A stretch of 64,000 nucleotides of DNA from assembly GCF_049801055.1 (NCBI RefSeq), contig NZ_JBNAGF010000011.1, positions 1-64,000 on the forward strand, read 5' to 3'. A model generated the notes under the pieces. It saw only the letters and a program-made list of their open reading frames with translations. It was not told the DNA's origin and made no database searches. The translations under genes were made by a program, and so were the position numbers. Origin of the DNA: JBNAGF01 sp049801055. GTDB taxonomy: Bacteria; Pseudomonadota; Alphaproteobacteria; Rhodobacterales; Rhodobacteraceae. Each line of letters starts with the position of its first letter. The stretch's first letter is position 1. Positions 15,999 to 25,188 of the stretch are shown here, in pieces.

Positions 15999-17365
15999 TG
16001 GATGGCACAGTCCTTGTCGCCGACGACGACCGCACGATCCGCACGGTTCTGACCCAGGCGCTGACGCGAGCCGGATGCAAGGTCCATGCCACGTCTTCCT
16101 TGACCACGCTGATGCGATGGGTTGGCGAAGGCAAGGGGGACGTCGTCATTTCGGATGTGGTCATGCCCGACGGAAACGGGCTTGAGATGCTGCCCAAGAT
16201 TGCCGAGGAACGCCCAGGCCTGCCGGTGATCGTTATTTCGGCGCAGAACACCATTATGACTGCGATACAGGCGGCAGAGGCAGAGGCTTATGATTATCTG
16301 CCCAAGCCTTTTGACCTGCCGGATCTGATGAAGCGAACGGGGCGGGCACTTGAGCAGAAGCGCCGGGTGGTCTCGGACCCGCGAAGTGACGAGGATGAAC
16401 GCCCGGACGAGTTGCCATTGGTCGGCCGAACGCCGGTCATGCAGTCCCTTTATCGTTTGGTGGCGCGGGTTATGAATACGGATCTGCCAGTGATCGTCTC
16501 TGGTGAGAGCGGCACCGGAAAGTCCCTGATAGCAAAGGCGATACATGATTTCTCGGATCGGCGAACATTGCCGTTCGTCACGGTCACTGGGGCCGATCTA
16601 CACGATCTCGAAGGGCCAGCTCGGGTGTTGGCACGGGTCAAGGGCGGCACGCTGTTGTTTGATGAGGTCGCAGGTATCGAAGACGAGGTGCAGGCGCGCA
16701 TCGTGCGCATGATAGATGCTCCAGGCGACCATGTTCCGCGATTTCTGGCTACCAGCCAGGGCGATCTTGCGCAGGCGATGGAGCAGGGCAAGTTGCGGCA
16801 GGATCTTTACTACCGGCTGTGCGGCGCAACCATTCAGGTGCCGTCCCTGCGTGAGAGAGTCGACGACATTCCGTTGCTGACCGAACACTTCCTTGCGCGT
16901 GCCGAGCAGGACGGCGCATCGAAACGCTACCTTTCGGAAGAGGCCGAAGCGTTGATCCGGGCCTATAGCTGGCCGGGCAATGTCCGGCAGCTGGAAAACG
17001 CAGTGCGTCGGCTCGGGCTGACCAGCCGCGCCGACGAGATCACCCGGATCGAGGTAGAGACCGTGCTGGGCAGCCAGCCAGAAGTGGAGCCCGTTCTGGG
17101 CGGCGGGGACTCCGAAAAGCTGTCAGCCTCGATCGCACGGCATCTGAGGCGCTACTTTGATTTGCACGGAAACATGCTGCCGCCGCCGGGGCTCTACGGG
17201 CGAATCCTCCGCGAGATGGAAACACCGCTTATCGAAATTGCTCTAGAGGCAACCGGTGGAAATCAGGCAAAATGCGCGGACCTTTTAGGTATCAATCGCA
17301 ATACTTTGCGCAAGAAAATCACTGATCTCGATATTCAGGTGACACGCCGCCGTAAGCTGATGTAA
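15998..17365 (+). CDS. ntrC: Nitrogen response regulator NtrC, GAFTGA-less
   Basis: A 455-residue regulator: receiver (Asp53 in ISDVVMPDGNG), AAA+ domain with Walker A GESGTGKS at 169-176 and Walker B GGTLLFDEV at 216-224, and a C-terminal Fis-type HTH (NQAKCADLLGINRNTLRKK). The segment between PFVTVTGAD (192-200) and Walker B is about 15 residues long and has no GAFTGA loop, the part that contacts sigma-54. R. capsulatus NtrC shows the same absence and activates the sigma-70 enzyme, so this protein probably does too. Likely targets include amtB, which lies in this window. Confidence 0.94.
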   Translation: MDGTVLVADDDRTIRTVLTQALTRAGCKVHATSSLTTLMRWVGEGKGDVVISDVVMPDGNGLEMLPKIAEERPGLPVIVISAQNTIMTAIQAAEAEAYDYLPKPFDLPDLMKRTGRALEQKRRVVSDPRSDEDERPDELPLVGRTPVMQSLYRLVARVMNTDLPVIVSGESGTGKSLIAKAIHDFSDRRTLPFVTVTGADLHDLEGPARVLARVKGGTLLFDEVAGIEDEVQARIVRMIDAPGDHVPRFLATSQGDLAQAMEQGKLRQDLYYRLCGATIQVPSLRERVDDIPLLTEHFLARAEQDGASKRYLSEEAEALIRAYSWPGNVRQLENAVRRLGLTSRADEITRIEVETVLGSQPEVEPVLGGGDSEKLSASIARHLRRYFDLHGNMLPPPGLYGRILREMETPLIEIALEATGGNQAKCADLLGINRNTLRKKITDLDIQVTRRRKLM

Positions 17366-17465
17366 TATGGCCACACAAACCGTGGCACACCGGGCGCAGT
17401 CCTTGGAACGACCACGAGATATGGCGGTTCGTTGCGCAAGCAACACATCAGGATGAGGGCAGCAG

Positions 17466-19772
17466 GTGGCCACACGGTCGCGAAAAGGGCCTTTTGTAGC
17501 ATTAGGCAGATGGCGCAAGACGCGTCGGGCCCGAAATATCGGAACTCTTGGCCTTGTTTTGCTGGGTCCTGCGCTGGCTTTGGCCACGTTTCTTGTGCTT
17601 GGGCCGTTCAATCGCGGGGCTTCGGCTCCGGCGCTGCGATTCATCCTGCTTGCGGATCTGGTCTACATTCTGGCTGTCGCAACGCTGGTTCTGGGGCAAC
17701 TGGTCAGCCTGATCGCGGCGCGCCGGGCCAAATCGGCGGGTTCTCGCCTGCACTTGCGTCTCATTGCGACCTTTGCGCTTTTGGCGCTGGCACCTGCCGT
17801 TTCGGTGGCGATCTTTGCCGGTTTGACGATCAACATCGGTCTCGAAGGCTGGTTCTCGGAACGCGTGCGTGAAGTGGTCGGATCTTCTCTGGCCGCCGCG
17901 CAAGCCTATGAGGAAGAACAGCGTGAGGATCTGTCCGAGGATGCCGTCGCGCTGGCGCGTTTCCTGGATCAAAGCCGGCAGGTAAATTTCTTTATCAACG
18001 ACGCGGAATTGCGGGTTCTGCTGGCGCAGGGGCAAACCCAGGTTCAGCGGGGATTGCGAGAGGCCTATATCATCAATGGCGCGGGTGAGATCCGCACACG
18101 TGGTGAGCGGTCCTATCTCTTTGACTTTGAGCGCCCCGACGAAGAACAACTGGTCACGGCCTCCGAGGATGGATTGGCCATCATCCAGGATTGGGACAAT
18201 AACGAGTTTCGTGCGCTGGTTCCGCTGGGGTCATTCGTGGACCGCTTTCTTTATGTCAGCCGCGACGTGGATGGCGAGATCCTCAACCTTCTCGATGACA
18301 CCAAGGAAACCGTGCATCTCTATCAGCAGCTTGAGAGCGAACGGGGCAGGGTGCTGTTCGAGTTTGGTCTTTTGTATATCGGCTTTGCGCTGATCCTGAT
18401 TCTTGCGGCCATCTGGCTGGGATTGTGGTTTGCAGAACGGCTGTCTCGCCCGGTGGGCCGGCTTACGACTGCTGCACAGAGGGTCGGCGCCGGAGATCTA
18501 GACGTGCAGGTGGTCGAGGAAGAGGGCGATGATGAGATCGCCATGCTTGGCCGCTATTTCAACCAGATGACCCGTCAGCTGAAAGGGCAGCGCGAAACGC
18601 TTCTTGATAACACCCGCCAGATCGAACGGCGCCGCCGCATGTTCGATTCCGTGCTCAGCTCGGTCACCTCGGGTGTGGTTGGTCTGGATTCACAGGGTCG
18701 GGTGACCTTTGTGAACCGATCCGCCGAGCGGCTACTCGGTTGGTCCGGCGACGAGCAATCTCTGGCGCTTTCGGTTGCAGTGCCCGAATTCGGACCATTG
18801 TTCGATCAGATCTCGACAGGGCCAAAGGAAGTTGCTCAGGACGAAATCAAGGTCTCCAGGCAGGGCCGGCAGGAGAACCTGCTGGTGCGGATGGCCACCC
18901 GTCGGGGCGAGGACGGAGGGCTTGAGGGTTACGTGGTGGCCTTTGACGACGTGACCGACCTTGTCAGCGCACAGCGAATGGCGGCATGGGGCGATGTGGC
19001 ACGACGAATTGCACATGAGATCAAGAACCCATTGACGCCGATTCAGTTGAGTGCCGAGCGGATCAAACGTAAGTTCTCGCGGCAACTCCCTGAAGAGGAT
19101 GCGGAAAAGCTTGACGCGATGACGGACGTGATCGTGCGGCAGACCAATGATTTGCGACGGATCGTGGACGAATTTTCCAAGTTTGCACGGATGCCGGAAC
19201 CGGATCGGCAGCCCGAAGATCTCAAGGCACTGGTGGCGGACGCGGTGCTGTTGCAGCAGACCGGCCAACCTGACGTGAAGATCACGGCTGACTTGCCCGA
19301 AACTCCACTGCGCGCCGATCTCGACGCGACCATGCTCAGCCAGGCTCTGACCAACCTGATCAAGAATGCCGGCGAAGCCATCGGCACGTTGCAGCAAAAA
19401 GGCGCGCCAGAGGGACATGCGCCGGAAATCCGGGTGGCGCTTCGCGGTGATGACCAAAAGGATGGGGCAGGGTGCATCCTGACCATTGCCGACAACGGCA
19501 TCGGGTTGCCCGAAGACCGGGCACGGTTGTTTGAACCTTATGTGACCACACGCGACGAAGGCACCGGCCTCGGGTTGCCGATTGTCAAGAAAATCATAGA
19601 AGAACACGGCGGTACGCTGGCCCTTGAGGACGCTCCCGCCTTTGACGGACAGGACCATTTTGGCGCAATGGCCGTCATCCGTCTGCCCGTGCTGCCCGAC
19701 AATGCGGCCGGAGAACAAGAGCAGAGCGCCTCCCGGAGTGACGGGGTCCAGAAGATAGCGGAGACAGGATAG
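17466..19772 (+). CDS. ntrY: Nitrogen regulation sensor kinase NtrY
   Basis: A 768-residue membrane histidine kinase. The start is GTG at 17466. The N-terminal part has about three closely spaced membrane spans (residues 25-120), a periplasmic segment of about 170 residues, another span (GLLYIGFALILILAAIWLGLW), then HAMP, PAS (about 390-490), HisKA (RRIAHEIKNPLTPIQLSAERI) and HATPase (NLIKNAGEAI, DNGIGLPED, GTGLGLPIV). Known NtrY proteins work with NtrX in nitrogen, redox and envelope control. It lies 100 bases after ntrC and 2 before ntrX, so it may have its own promoter but is surely co-transcribed with ntrX. Confidence 0.94.
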   Translation: MATRSRKGPFVALGRWRKTRRARNIGTLGLVLLGPALALATFLVLGPFNRGASAPALRFILLADLVYILAVATLVLGQLVSLIAARRAKSAGSRLHLRLIATFALLALAPAVSVAIFAGLTINIGLEGWFSERVREVVGSSLAAAQAYEEEQREDLSEDAVALARFLDQSRQVNFFINDAELRVLLAQGQTQVQRGLREAYIINGAGEIRTRGERSYLFDFERPDEEQLVTASEDGLAIIQDWDNNEFRALVPLGSFVDRFLYVSRDVDGEILNLLDDTKETVHLYQQLESERGRVLFEFGLLYIGFALILILAAIWLGLWFAERLSRPVGRLTTAAQRVGAGDLDVQVVEEEGDDEIAMLGRYFNQMTRQLKGQRETLLDNTRQIERRRRMFDSVLSSVTSGVVGLDSQGRVTFVNRSAERLLGWSGDEQSLALSVAVPEFGPLFDQISTGPKEVAQDEIKVSRQGRQENLLVRMATRRGEDGGLEGYVVAFDDVTDLVSAQRMAAWGDVARRIAHEIKNPLTPIQLSAERIKRKFSRQLPEEDAEKLDAMTDVIVRQTNDLRRIVDEFSKFARMPEPDRQPEDLKALVADAVLLQQTGQPDVKITADLPETPLRADLDATMLSQALTNLIKNAGEAIGTLQQKGAPEGHAPEIRVALRGDDQKDGAGCILTIADNGIGLPEDRARLFEPYVTTRDEGTGLGLPIVKKIIEEHGGTLALEDAPAFDGQDHFGAMAVIRLPVLPDNAAGEQEQSASRSDGVQKIAETG

Positions 19773-19774
19773 AA

Positions 19775-21190
19775 ATGAGTGACATTCTAATAGTTGATGA
19801 CGAACGCGATATCCGGGAACTGGTCTCGGACATTCTGGAAGACGAAGGTTTCAGCACGCGGTTGGCGGGAAACTCGGACGACTGCATGAAAGAGATTAAT
19901 AACGAACCTCCGGGGCTGTTGATTCTCGATATCTGGCTGAAAGACAGTCGAATGGACGGGATCGACATCCTCAAGGCGGTGAAGCGCGACAACCCGGATG
20001 TGCCGGTGGTGATCATCTCTGGCCACGGCAATATCGAGATTGCAGTCGCAGCCATCAAGCAGGGCGCTTACGACTTTATCGAAAAGCCGTTCAATATCGA
20101 TCAGCTCATGGTCGTGATCCGGCGTGCTATGGAAACGTCCCGCCTGCGGCGCGAGAACAGCGCGCTCAAGCGTCGGGAACTGACCAGTGCCGAAATGATT
20201 GGCTCCTCGGCGGCGTTCCGAACCTTGCTGGGGCAACTGGAAAAGGTCACCAAATCCAATGGCCGCGTGATGTTGTCTGGGCCGGCCGGTTCGGGCAAGG
20301 AGGTCGCCGCACGCTACATTCACGCGAACTCCAGCAGGGCCAAGGCACCGTTTGTCACCGTCAATTGCGCCGGTGTCGAACCCGACCGGATGGAAGAGGT
20401 CCTGTTTGGTCGTGAAAGTACCGAACGGGGCGTGGAACCGGGCCTGCTGGAGCAGGCTCATGGCGGCGTTGTCTATTTTGACGAGGTGGCGGACATGCCG
20501 CTCGGCACCCAGTCCAAGATCCTTCGGGTGCTGGTGGATCAGCAGTTTCAGCGCGTTGGCGGCACCGACAAGGTTCGGGTCGATCTTCGGGTCATTTCGT
20601 CAACCAACAGGGATTTGGATGCGGAAATCCGGGCTGACCGGTTTCGGCAGGAGCTTTACCACCGGCTCAACGTGGTGCCGATTCCCGTTCCCTCACTGGA
20701 AGAGCGCCGCGAAGACATCCCGGAACTGGCGGCCCATTTCATCGCGGAGTTCCACGATGCCCAGGGCCTTCCATTGCGCGAGTTGAGCGAAGAGGCGGTT
20801 GCGTTGATGCAGACGATGATCTGGCCGGGCAATGTCAGGCAGCTCAAAAACCTCGTCGAACGGGTGCTGATCCTCGGGGACGGCACCGGACCGATCGAAG
20901 CGCGCGAGTTGCCGAACGACTCCGAAGGCGGAAACGATGATGGTCGTGTGGTTCTGTCCGGTGCGCTGGCAACGCTGCCGTTGCGCGAAGCCCGCGAGGC
21001 GTTTGAGCGTGAGTATCTGCTGACTCAGATCAACCGGTTCGGCGGCAATATCAGCCGCACGGCCTCATTTGTGGGGATGGAGCGAAGTGCGCTGCATCGC
21101 AAGCTCAAGTCGTTGGGCGTGGTGACGTCGAACAAGGCAGGCGCACGCGTTGCCCATGTCGACGAAGAAGCCACCGAGGCCGCACAGTAG
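19775..21190 (+). CDS. ntrX: Response regulator NtrX
   Basis: A 471-residue NtrC-family regulator: receiver with Asp52 (LLILDIWLKDSRMDG), AAA+ ATPase with Walker A GPAGSGKE at 169-176 and Walker B GGVVYFDEVADMP, and a Fis-type HTH near the end (GNISRTASFVGMERSALHRK). Where sigma-54 activators read LFGHEKGAFTGA, this protein reads LFGRESTERGVEPG (210-223), so the sigma-54 contact loop is missing. NtrX proteins of alphaproteobacteria are known to share this. It is coded two bases after ntrY and is probably phosphorylated by it. Confidence 0.94.
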   Translation: MSDILIVDDERDIRELVSDILEDEGFSTRLAGNSDDCMKEINNEPPGLLILDIWLKDSRMDGIDILKAVKRDNPDVPVVIISGHGNIEIAVAAIKQGAYDFIEKPFNIDQLMVVIRRAMETSRLRRENSALKRRELTSAEMIGSSAAFRTLLGQLEKVTKSNGRVMLSGPAGSGKEVAARYIHANSSRAKAPFVTVNCAGVEPDRMEEVLFGRESTERGVEPGLLEQAHGGVVYFDEVADMPLGTQSKILRVLVDQQFQRVGGTDKVRVDLRVISSTNRDLDAEIRADRFRQELYHRLNVVPIPVPSLEERREDIPELAAHFIAEFHDAQGLPLRELSEEAVALMQTMIWPGNVRQLKNLVERVLILGDGTGPIEARELPNDSEGGNDDGRVVLSGALATLPLREAREAFEREYLLTQINRFGGNISRTASFVGMERSALHRKLKSLGVVTSNKAGARVAHVDEEATEAAQ

Positions 21191-21206
21191 CACACATCGA
21201 TCAGGA

Positions 21207-21229
21207 GGCGGCGCACGAAGGGCGCCGCC
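21207..21229. terminator. GC-rich hairpin between ntrX and the convergent lipoprotein gene
   Basis: GGCGGCGC (21207-21214) and GCGCCGCC (21222-21229) form an 8-bp stem. No T-run follows on either strand, so it is a weak or Rho-assisted terminator at best. Confidence 0.45.
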
Positions 21230-21244
21230 AGTCATCCCGTGAGG

Positions 21245-21733
21245 TCAGCTTTTGCTGGCAATTTGCGGTGTTACGATTTGATAGCTGCCATCGCTGTTCT
21301 TCACGTAACAGGAACTTTCGGACAGGTTCGGAAGCTTAGTAGTGCGCTGCGGGGCAACCTGCGCGCGCACGCCTTGGCTGCACTGTGGAAGAGAGACCGG
21401 TTGATATCCCTTTTGCGCCATGCACTGACCCAGCACCCGGTTACGCAGATCCTTGTTGACATCCACGGTATAAATGCCGCCGTCAACCCAATATCCGGGC
21501 CGATACCAGCAATTGCCGTAGCCGTCGCAAACCGGGTAACCGGGATAGTAGATTGGTGCGCGCTGCCGCACCTGATTGGCCACTGGAGCGTCCTTCAGTG
21601 CCTTGACCTCACAATTGGTGTGGTCGGTCTGCATTCTGGTGACAGAAACCCCCGGCCTGTAGAACAGATCCAACGGCCCGGCGCAGGCACCCAGAAGCAG
21701 GACAAGTGGCAGAAAACGAACAGAAACTCTCAT
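21245..21733 (-). CDS. Hypothetical lipoprotein, Cys-rich
   Basis: A 162-residue protein with a lipoprotein signal (FLPLVLLLGACAGP, lipobox cysteine at residue 17), so it is probably anchored in an envelope membrane. The mature part is rich in Tyr, Gly and Pro (IYYPGYPVCDGYGNCWYRPGYW) and has six further cysteines. I do not recognise a named family; similar proteins without known role occur in Rhodobacteraceae. It stands alone, convergent with ntrX and divergent from trkA. Confidence 0.7.
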   Translation of the reverse strand: MRVSVRFLPLVLLLGACAGPLDLFYRPGVSVTRMQTDHTNCEVKALKDAPVANQVRQRAPIYYPGYPVCDGYGNCWYRPGYWVDGGIYTVDVNKDLRNRVLGQCMAQKGYQPVSLPQCSQGVRAQVAPQRTTKLPNLSESSCYVKNSDGSYQIVTPQIASKS

Positions 21734-21812
21734 CCGGTGAGTCTTACACGGCTTTGAAACGCTTTGACAAACGAATTGACCGTTTCGGACCCTTCTGTCA
21801 TGCAGGGTTCTT

Positions 21813-21847
21813 GCAAAGATCCGGGCAAAGATCCGGGCAACGATCCG
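21813..21847 (+). repeat. Three tandem 12-bp repeats before trkA
   Basis: The unit GCAAAGATCCGG occurs at 21813-21824 and 21825-21836, and once more with one change (GCAACGATCCG) at 21837-21847. It ends 19 bases before the trkA start codon, so it lies in the leader or promoter of trkA-trkH. Confidence 0.8.
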
Positions 21848-21866
21848 TCAGGAAGGGATCAAGCTC

Positions 21867-23243
21867 ATGAAGGTCATCATTTGCGGAGCCGGGCAGGTGG
21901 GATGGCAGATCGCCCGCCATCTGTCGGGAGAGCAGAACGATGTGACGGTGGTGGACAGCAATCCCGATCTGGTCCGGCGCGCCACCGAAACACTTGATGT
22001 GCAAGGTATTGCCGGCTTTGCCAGCTATCCGGATGTTCTTGACCGTGCCGGTGCACGGGACGCTGACATGGTGATCGCCGCCACCTATTCCGACGAGGTG
22101 AACATGGTCACCTGCCAGGTGGCCCATTCGGTTTTTTCGGTGCAGCGCAAGATTGCCCGGTTGCGGTCGCAGTCCTACTTGCAGGCGATCTATTCCGACC
22201 TTTACCGGCGCGATCACCTGCCGATTGACGTGGTGATCAGCCCCGAGCGCGAGGTTGCCGCGGCGGCCATGCGAAGGCTGTCTGCGCCTGCGGCGTTTGA
22301 CACCGAGACATTCATGGACGGTCAGGCCCAGCTGTTGGGGGTGACGCTGGACGAGGATTGTCCGGTGGTGAACACGCCACTGCGCCAGCTTACTGATCTC
22401 TTTTCGACCCTGCGGGCAATTGTGGTCGGTGTCCGGCGCGATGGAACCCTGTTCGCCCCCGAGCCGGAAGATCAGCTTTTTGTTGGCGACGACTGCTATA
22501 TCTTCACCCATATCGAAGATGTGAGCCGGACGTTGGAAGTGTTTGGCAAAACGCAGAAAAAGCAGGATCGCATCGTGATTGTGGGCGGCGGAAACGTCGG
22601 TCTCGAAGTTGCCAAGACACTGGAAAAGAACCGCACCCGTGTCCGGTCCAAGGTGATTGAGCTTGATCGCAAATCGGCTGAGATTGCCGCCGAAGCGCTT
22701 GAACGAACCATTGTCCTGAACGGGGACGGGCTGGATGCGGCTCTGCTGAAAGAAGCCGGAATCACCCGTGCCGACGCCATGCTTGCGGTGACGGATGACG
22801 ACAAGACAAACATGCTTTCGGCCGTTCGGGCCAAGGCTGAGGGCTGCCCGTATGTCGTTGCCCTGATCAACGATCCGACTCTGGTGCCGATGATGGGGCC
22901 GCTCGGCATAGACGCCCATATCAACCCGCGGGCCACGACCGTCAGTTCGATCTTGCGCCACATCCGGCATGGCCGTGTTCGACAGGTCTATTCGATCGGG
23001 GATGCAGAGGCCGAGGTTATCGAGGCCGAGGTTCTGTCGACCTCACCCATGGCCGGTCAAAAGCTGCGCGACATCGACTTTCCCGAAGGTGTTCTGGTTG
23101 GTGCTGTGCGCAAGAGAGATGAGGTTCTTCGGCCCTCCGGGGGGCTCAGAATTGATGACGGCGATGTCGTGGCCTTGTTCGCCATGGCCGACGACGTACA
23201 GGAGGTCGAGCGGCTGATGCAGGTCTCGATCGACTTCTTCTGA
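21867..23243 (+). CDS. trkA: Trk potassium uptake regulatory subunit TrkA
   Basis: A 458-residue cytoplasmic ring-forming protein that gates the TrkH channel by binding nucleotides. It has two RCK modules: the first Rossmann fold starts IICGAGQVGWQIARHL (residue 3 on), the second IVIVGGGNVGLEVAKTL (about 233 on), each followed by a TrkA-C domain. Length and duplication are those of E. coli TrkA. The trkH gene begins two bases after its stop, so both are made from one message. A 12-bp tandem repeat precedes it. Confidence 0.94.
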   Translation: MKVIICGAGQVGWQIARHLSGEQNDVTVVDSNPDLVRRATETLDVQGIAGFASYPDVLDRAGARDADMVIAATYSDEVNMVTCQVAHSVFSVQRKIARLRSQSYLQAIYSDLYRRDHLPIDVVISPEREVAAAAMRRLSAPAAFDTETFMDGQAQLLGVTLDEDCPVVNTPLRQLTDLFSTLRAIVVGVRRDGTLFAPEPEDQLFVGDDCYIFTHIEDVSRTLEVFGKTQKKQDRIVIVGGGNVGLEVAKTLEKNRTRVRSKVIELDRKSAEIAAEALERTIVLNGDGLDAALLKEAGITRADAMLAVTDDDKTNMLSAVRAKAEGCPYVVALINDPTLVPMMGPLGIDAHINPRATTVSSILRHIRHGRVRQVYSIGDAEAEVIEAEVLSTSPMAGQKLRDIDFPEGVLVGAVRKRDEVLRPSGGLRIDDGDVVALFAMADDVQEVERLMQVSIDFF

Positions 23244-23245
23244 TC

Positions 23246-24778
23246 ATGCGTATGCAGGTTCAGCCTGGTCCGATCATGCGGCTGCCGCTGTTCCTCCTGA
23301 TCTGGGGAGTGGCGGCCCTGTCTATGCTTCTGCCTTCGATACACGCCCTTGTTCGCGACAATCACGATGTTTCGCGCGCATTCTTCTATTCCAGCATTCT
23401 CGGGGTGTTCGTGGTCGCGATGATCGGCCTGTCCCTCGGGGCGCGTCGACCAAGATACGGATCACTTGGCCAGCTGTTGTCCTTGCTTGGAACATTTTCC
23501 GTTCTACCGGTATTTCTTGCGGTTCCGTTCCACGACGCGCTGCAAACGACATCCTTTCTGAACGCGTATTTTGATATGGTCAGCGCAATTACCACAACCG
23601 GCGCTGACCTGTTCCCGGATTTCACCCGGCTGGACCCCTCGCTTCACCTTTGGCGGGCGCAGGTCGGATGGATGGGCGGGCTGGTCATGTGGATTGCTGC
23701 CTCGGCTATCCTTGCGCCATTGTCGCTTGGAGGGTTCGAAGTCACCGCCCGCGGAGAGCCGGGCAGGGCGGTGAAATCCTCGGTCCAAAGCGATGTGGTC
23801 GACCCGCGGCGGCGGCTGCTGCAGGTCACAGCAACACTGACGCCGATCTATGTCGGTCTGACGGGGGTGGTCTGGATCCTGCTGATGATGTCGGACGAGC
23901 GGGCGCTGACCGCGCTCTGCCACGCGATGTCTGTGATGGCGACAAGCGGTATTTCCCCTGTCGGTGGCATGACCGGCGCTCAGGCCGGGGTGGCCGGAGA
24001 GGTGGTGCTGTTTCTGTTCATGTTCTTCGCGCTGTCCCGCCTGACCTTCTCCTCTGATACCGTGGCGCGTGGATATTCGCGGCTGGACAAGGATCCAGAG
24101 TTCCGGATCGGGTTGCTGATCGTGGTGAGCATTCCGGCGCTGCTGTTTCTGCGCCACTGGGTCGCCTCGTTCGAGGTTGATGCGCCCGAAGATCCGGTGC
24201 TTGCGCTTCGGGCCTTGTGGGGGTCTCTTTTCACCGTGATGTCGTTCCTGACCACTACGGGGTTTGAAAGCGCCGACTGGGAGGAGGCGCGGCAATGGTC
24301 GGGTCTTGGAACACCGGGCATAATCCTTATGGGGCTTGCGGTGATCGGTGGCGGCGTGGCCACAACTGCGGGCGGCGTCAAGCTGCTCAGGGTCTTTGCA
24401 CTTTATCTCAATGGTCTGCGCGAGATGGAGCGGTTGGTTCATCCATCCTCTGTCAGTGGCGTTGGGGCAGGACACCGCCGGATTCAAAAGGACGGCGCTT
24501 TTATCGCATGGGTTTTCTTCATGCTGTTCGCCCTGTCGCTGGCGGTTATCACGCTGGCGCTGGCCTATCTTGGGTCCGGTTTCGAACAATCCATGGTTCT
24601 GGCGATTGCCGCCCTGTCCACAACCGGGCCACTGATCGACGTTGTGGGCGAGGAACCGATTCAACTGATCTCGCTGGGGGCCGGGGCCAAGGCAGTTCTC
24701 TGCGCCGCGATGGTTGTCGGGAGGCTGGAAACCCTGGCAATCATCGCCCTGATAACACCGGACCTCTGGCGAAATTGA
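23246..24778 (+). CDS. trkH: Trk potassium uptake channel subunit TrkH
   Basis: A 510-residue K+ channel subunit of the SKT superfamily with four pore repeats. Selectivity-filter glycine motifs can be seen in SAITTTGADLF, MATSGISPVGG, TTTGFESADW and ALSTTGPLIDV. About ten or more membrane spans cover the chain. The start may be the ATG at 23246 or the second ATG ten codons later (MRLPLFLLIWG), which sits right before the first span. It works with TrkA, encoded directly upstream. Confidence 0.93.
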   Translation: MRMQVQPGPIMRLPLFLLIWGVAALSMLLPSIHALVRDNHDVSRAFFYSSILGVFVVAMIGLSLGARRPRYGSLGQLLSLLGTFSVLPVFLAVPFHDALQTTSFLNAYFDMVSAITTTGADLFPDFTRLDPSLHLWRAQVGWMGGLVMWIAASAILAPLSLGGFEVTARGEPGRAVKSSVQSDVVDPRRRLLQVTATLTPIYVGLTGVVWILLMMSDERALTALCHAMSVMATSGISPVGGMTGAQAGVAGEVVLFLFMFFALSRLTFSSDTVARGYSRLDKDPEFRIGLLIVVSIPALLFLRHWVASFEVDAPEDPVLALRALWGSLFTVMSFLTTTGFESADWEEARQWSGLGTPGIILMGLAVIGGGVATTAGGVKLLRVFALYLNGLREMERLVHPSSVSGVGAGHRRIQKDGAFIAWVFFMLFALSLAVITLALAYLGSGFEQSMVLAIAALSTTGPLIDVVGEEPIQLISLGAGAKAVLCAAMVVGRLETLAIIALITPDLWRN

Positions 24779-24948
24779 GACCCCCGGGAAACAACGCATT
24801 CTAAAGACTCGTTTTTCGTCTGGAAACTCCGTGATTTTCCTCCATACTCCCGTCGGAGGGACGCGTTGGTCCGCAGCGCGACAAGTAAGGCTCGACGAGA
24901 CTCAGCGATAAGAGCACCAGACAAGAACAGGGGCGAGATAAAAAGAAC

Positions 24949-25188
24949 ATGGCTTCGGACAGACAGAATCTTCAGGACGCATTCCTGAATCACGTAAGAA
25001 AGACCAAGGTTCCGGTCACCATTTTCCTGATCAACGGTGTCAAACTGCAAGGTGTCATTACCTGGTTTGACAATTTCTGCGTATTGCTGCGCCGGGACGG
25101 TCAGTCCCAGTTGGTTTACAAACATGCGATTTCTACCATCATGCCGGCCCAGCCGATCAGCCTTTATGAGGGCGAAGACGCCTCTTGA
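24949..25188 (+). CDS. hfq: RNA chaperone Hfq
   Basis: A 79-residue Sm-like hexameric protein that joins small RNAs to mRNAs. The Sm1 region (VPVTIFLINGVKLQGVITWFD) and the Sm2 motif YKHAISTIMP are intact. The short C-terminal tail is typical of alphaproteobacteria. The 170 bases upstream must hold its promoter. Its TGA stop overlaps the hflX start (TGATG), so the conserved hfq-hflX pair is translationally coupled. Three sRNA-like loci elsewhere in this window could be clients, which is conjecture. Confidence 0.96.
   Translation: MASDRQNLQDAFLNHVRKTKVPVTIFLINGVKLQGVITWFDNFCVLLRRDGQSQLVYKHAISTIMPAQPISLYEGEDAS

Noticed and set aside
14895..21190. Sigma-54 dependent activation by the two NtrC-family regulators
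   Set aside because: Both AAA+ domains lack the GAFTGA loop, so the default assumption for this family does not hold here.
23504..24799. A 431-codon minus-strand frame opposite trkH
   Set aside because: Reverse complement of a multi-span membrane protein gene; the product is Gln/His/Arg-rich with no domain.
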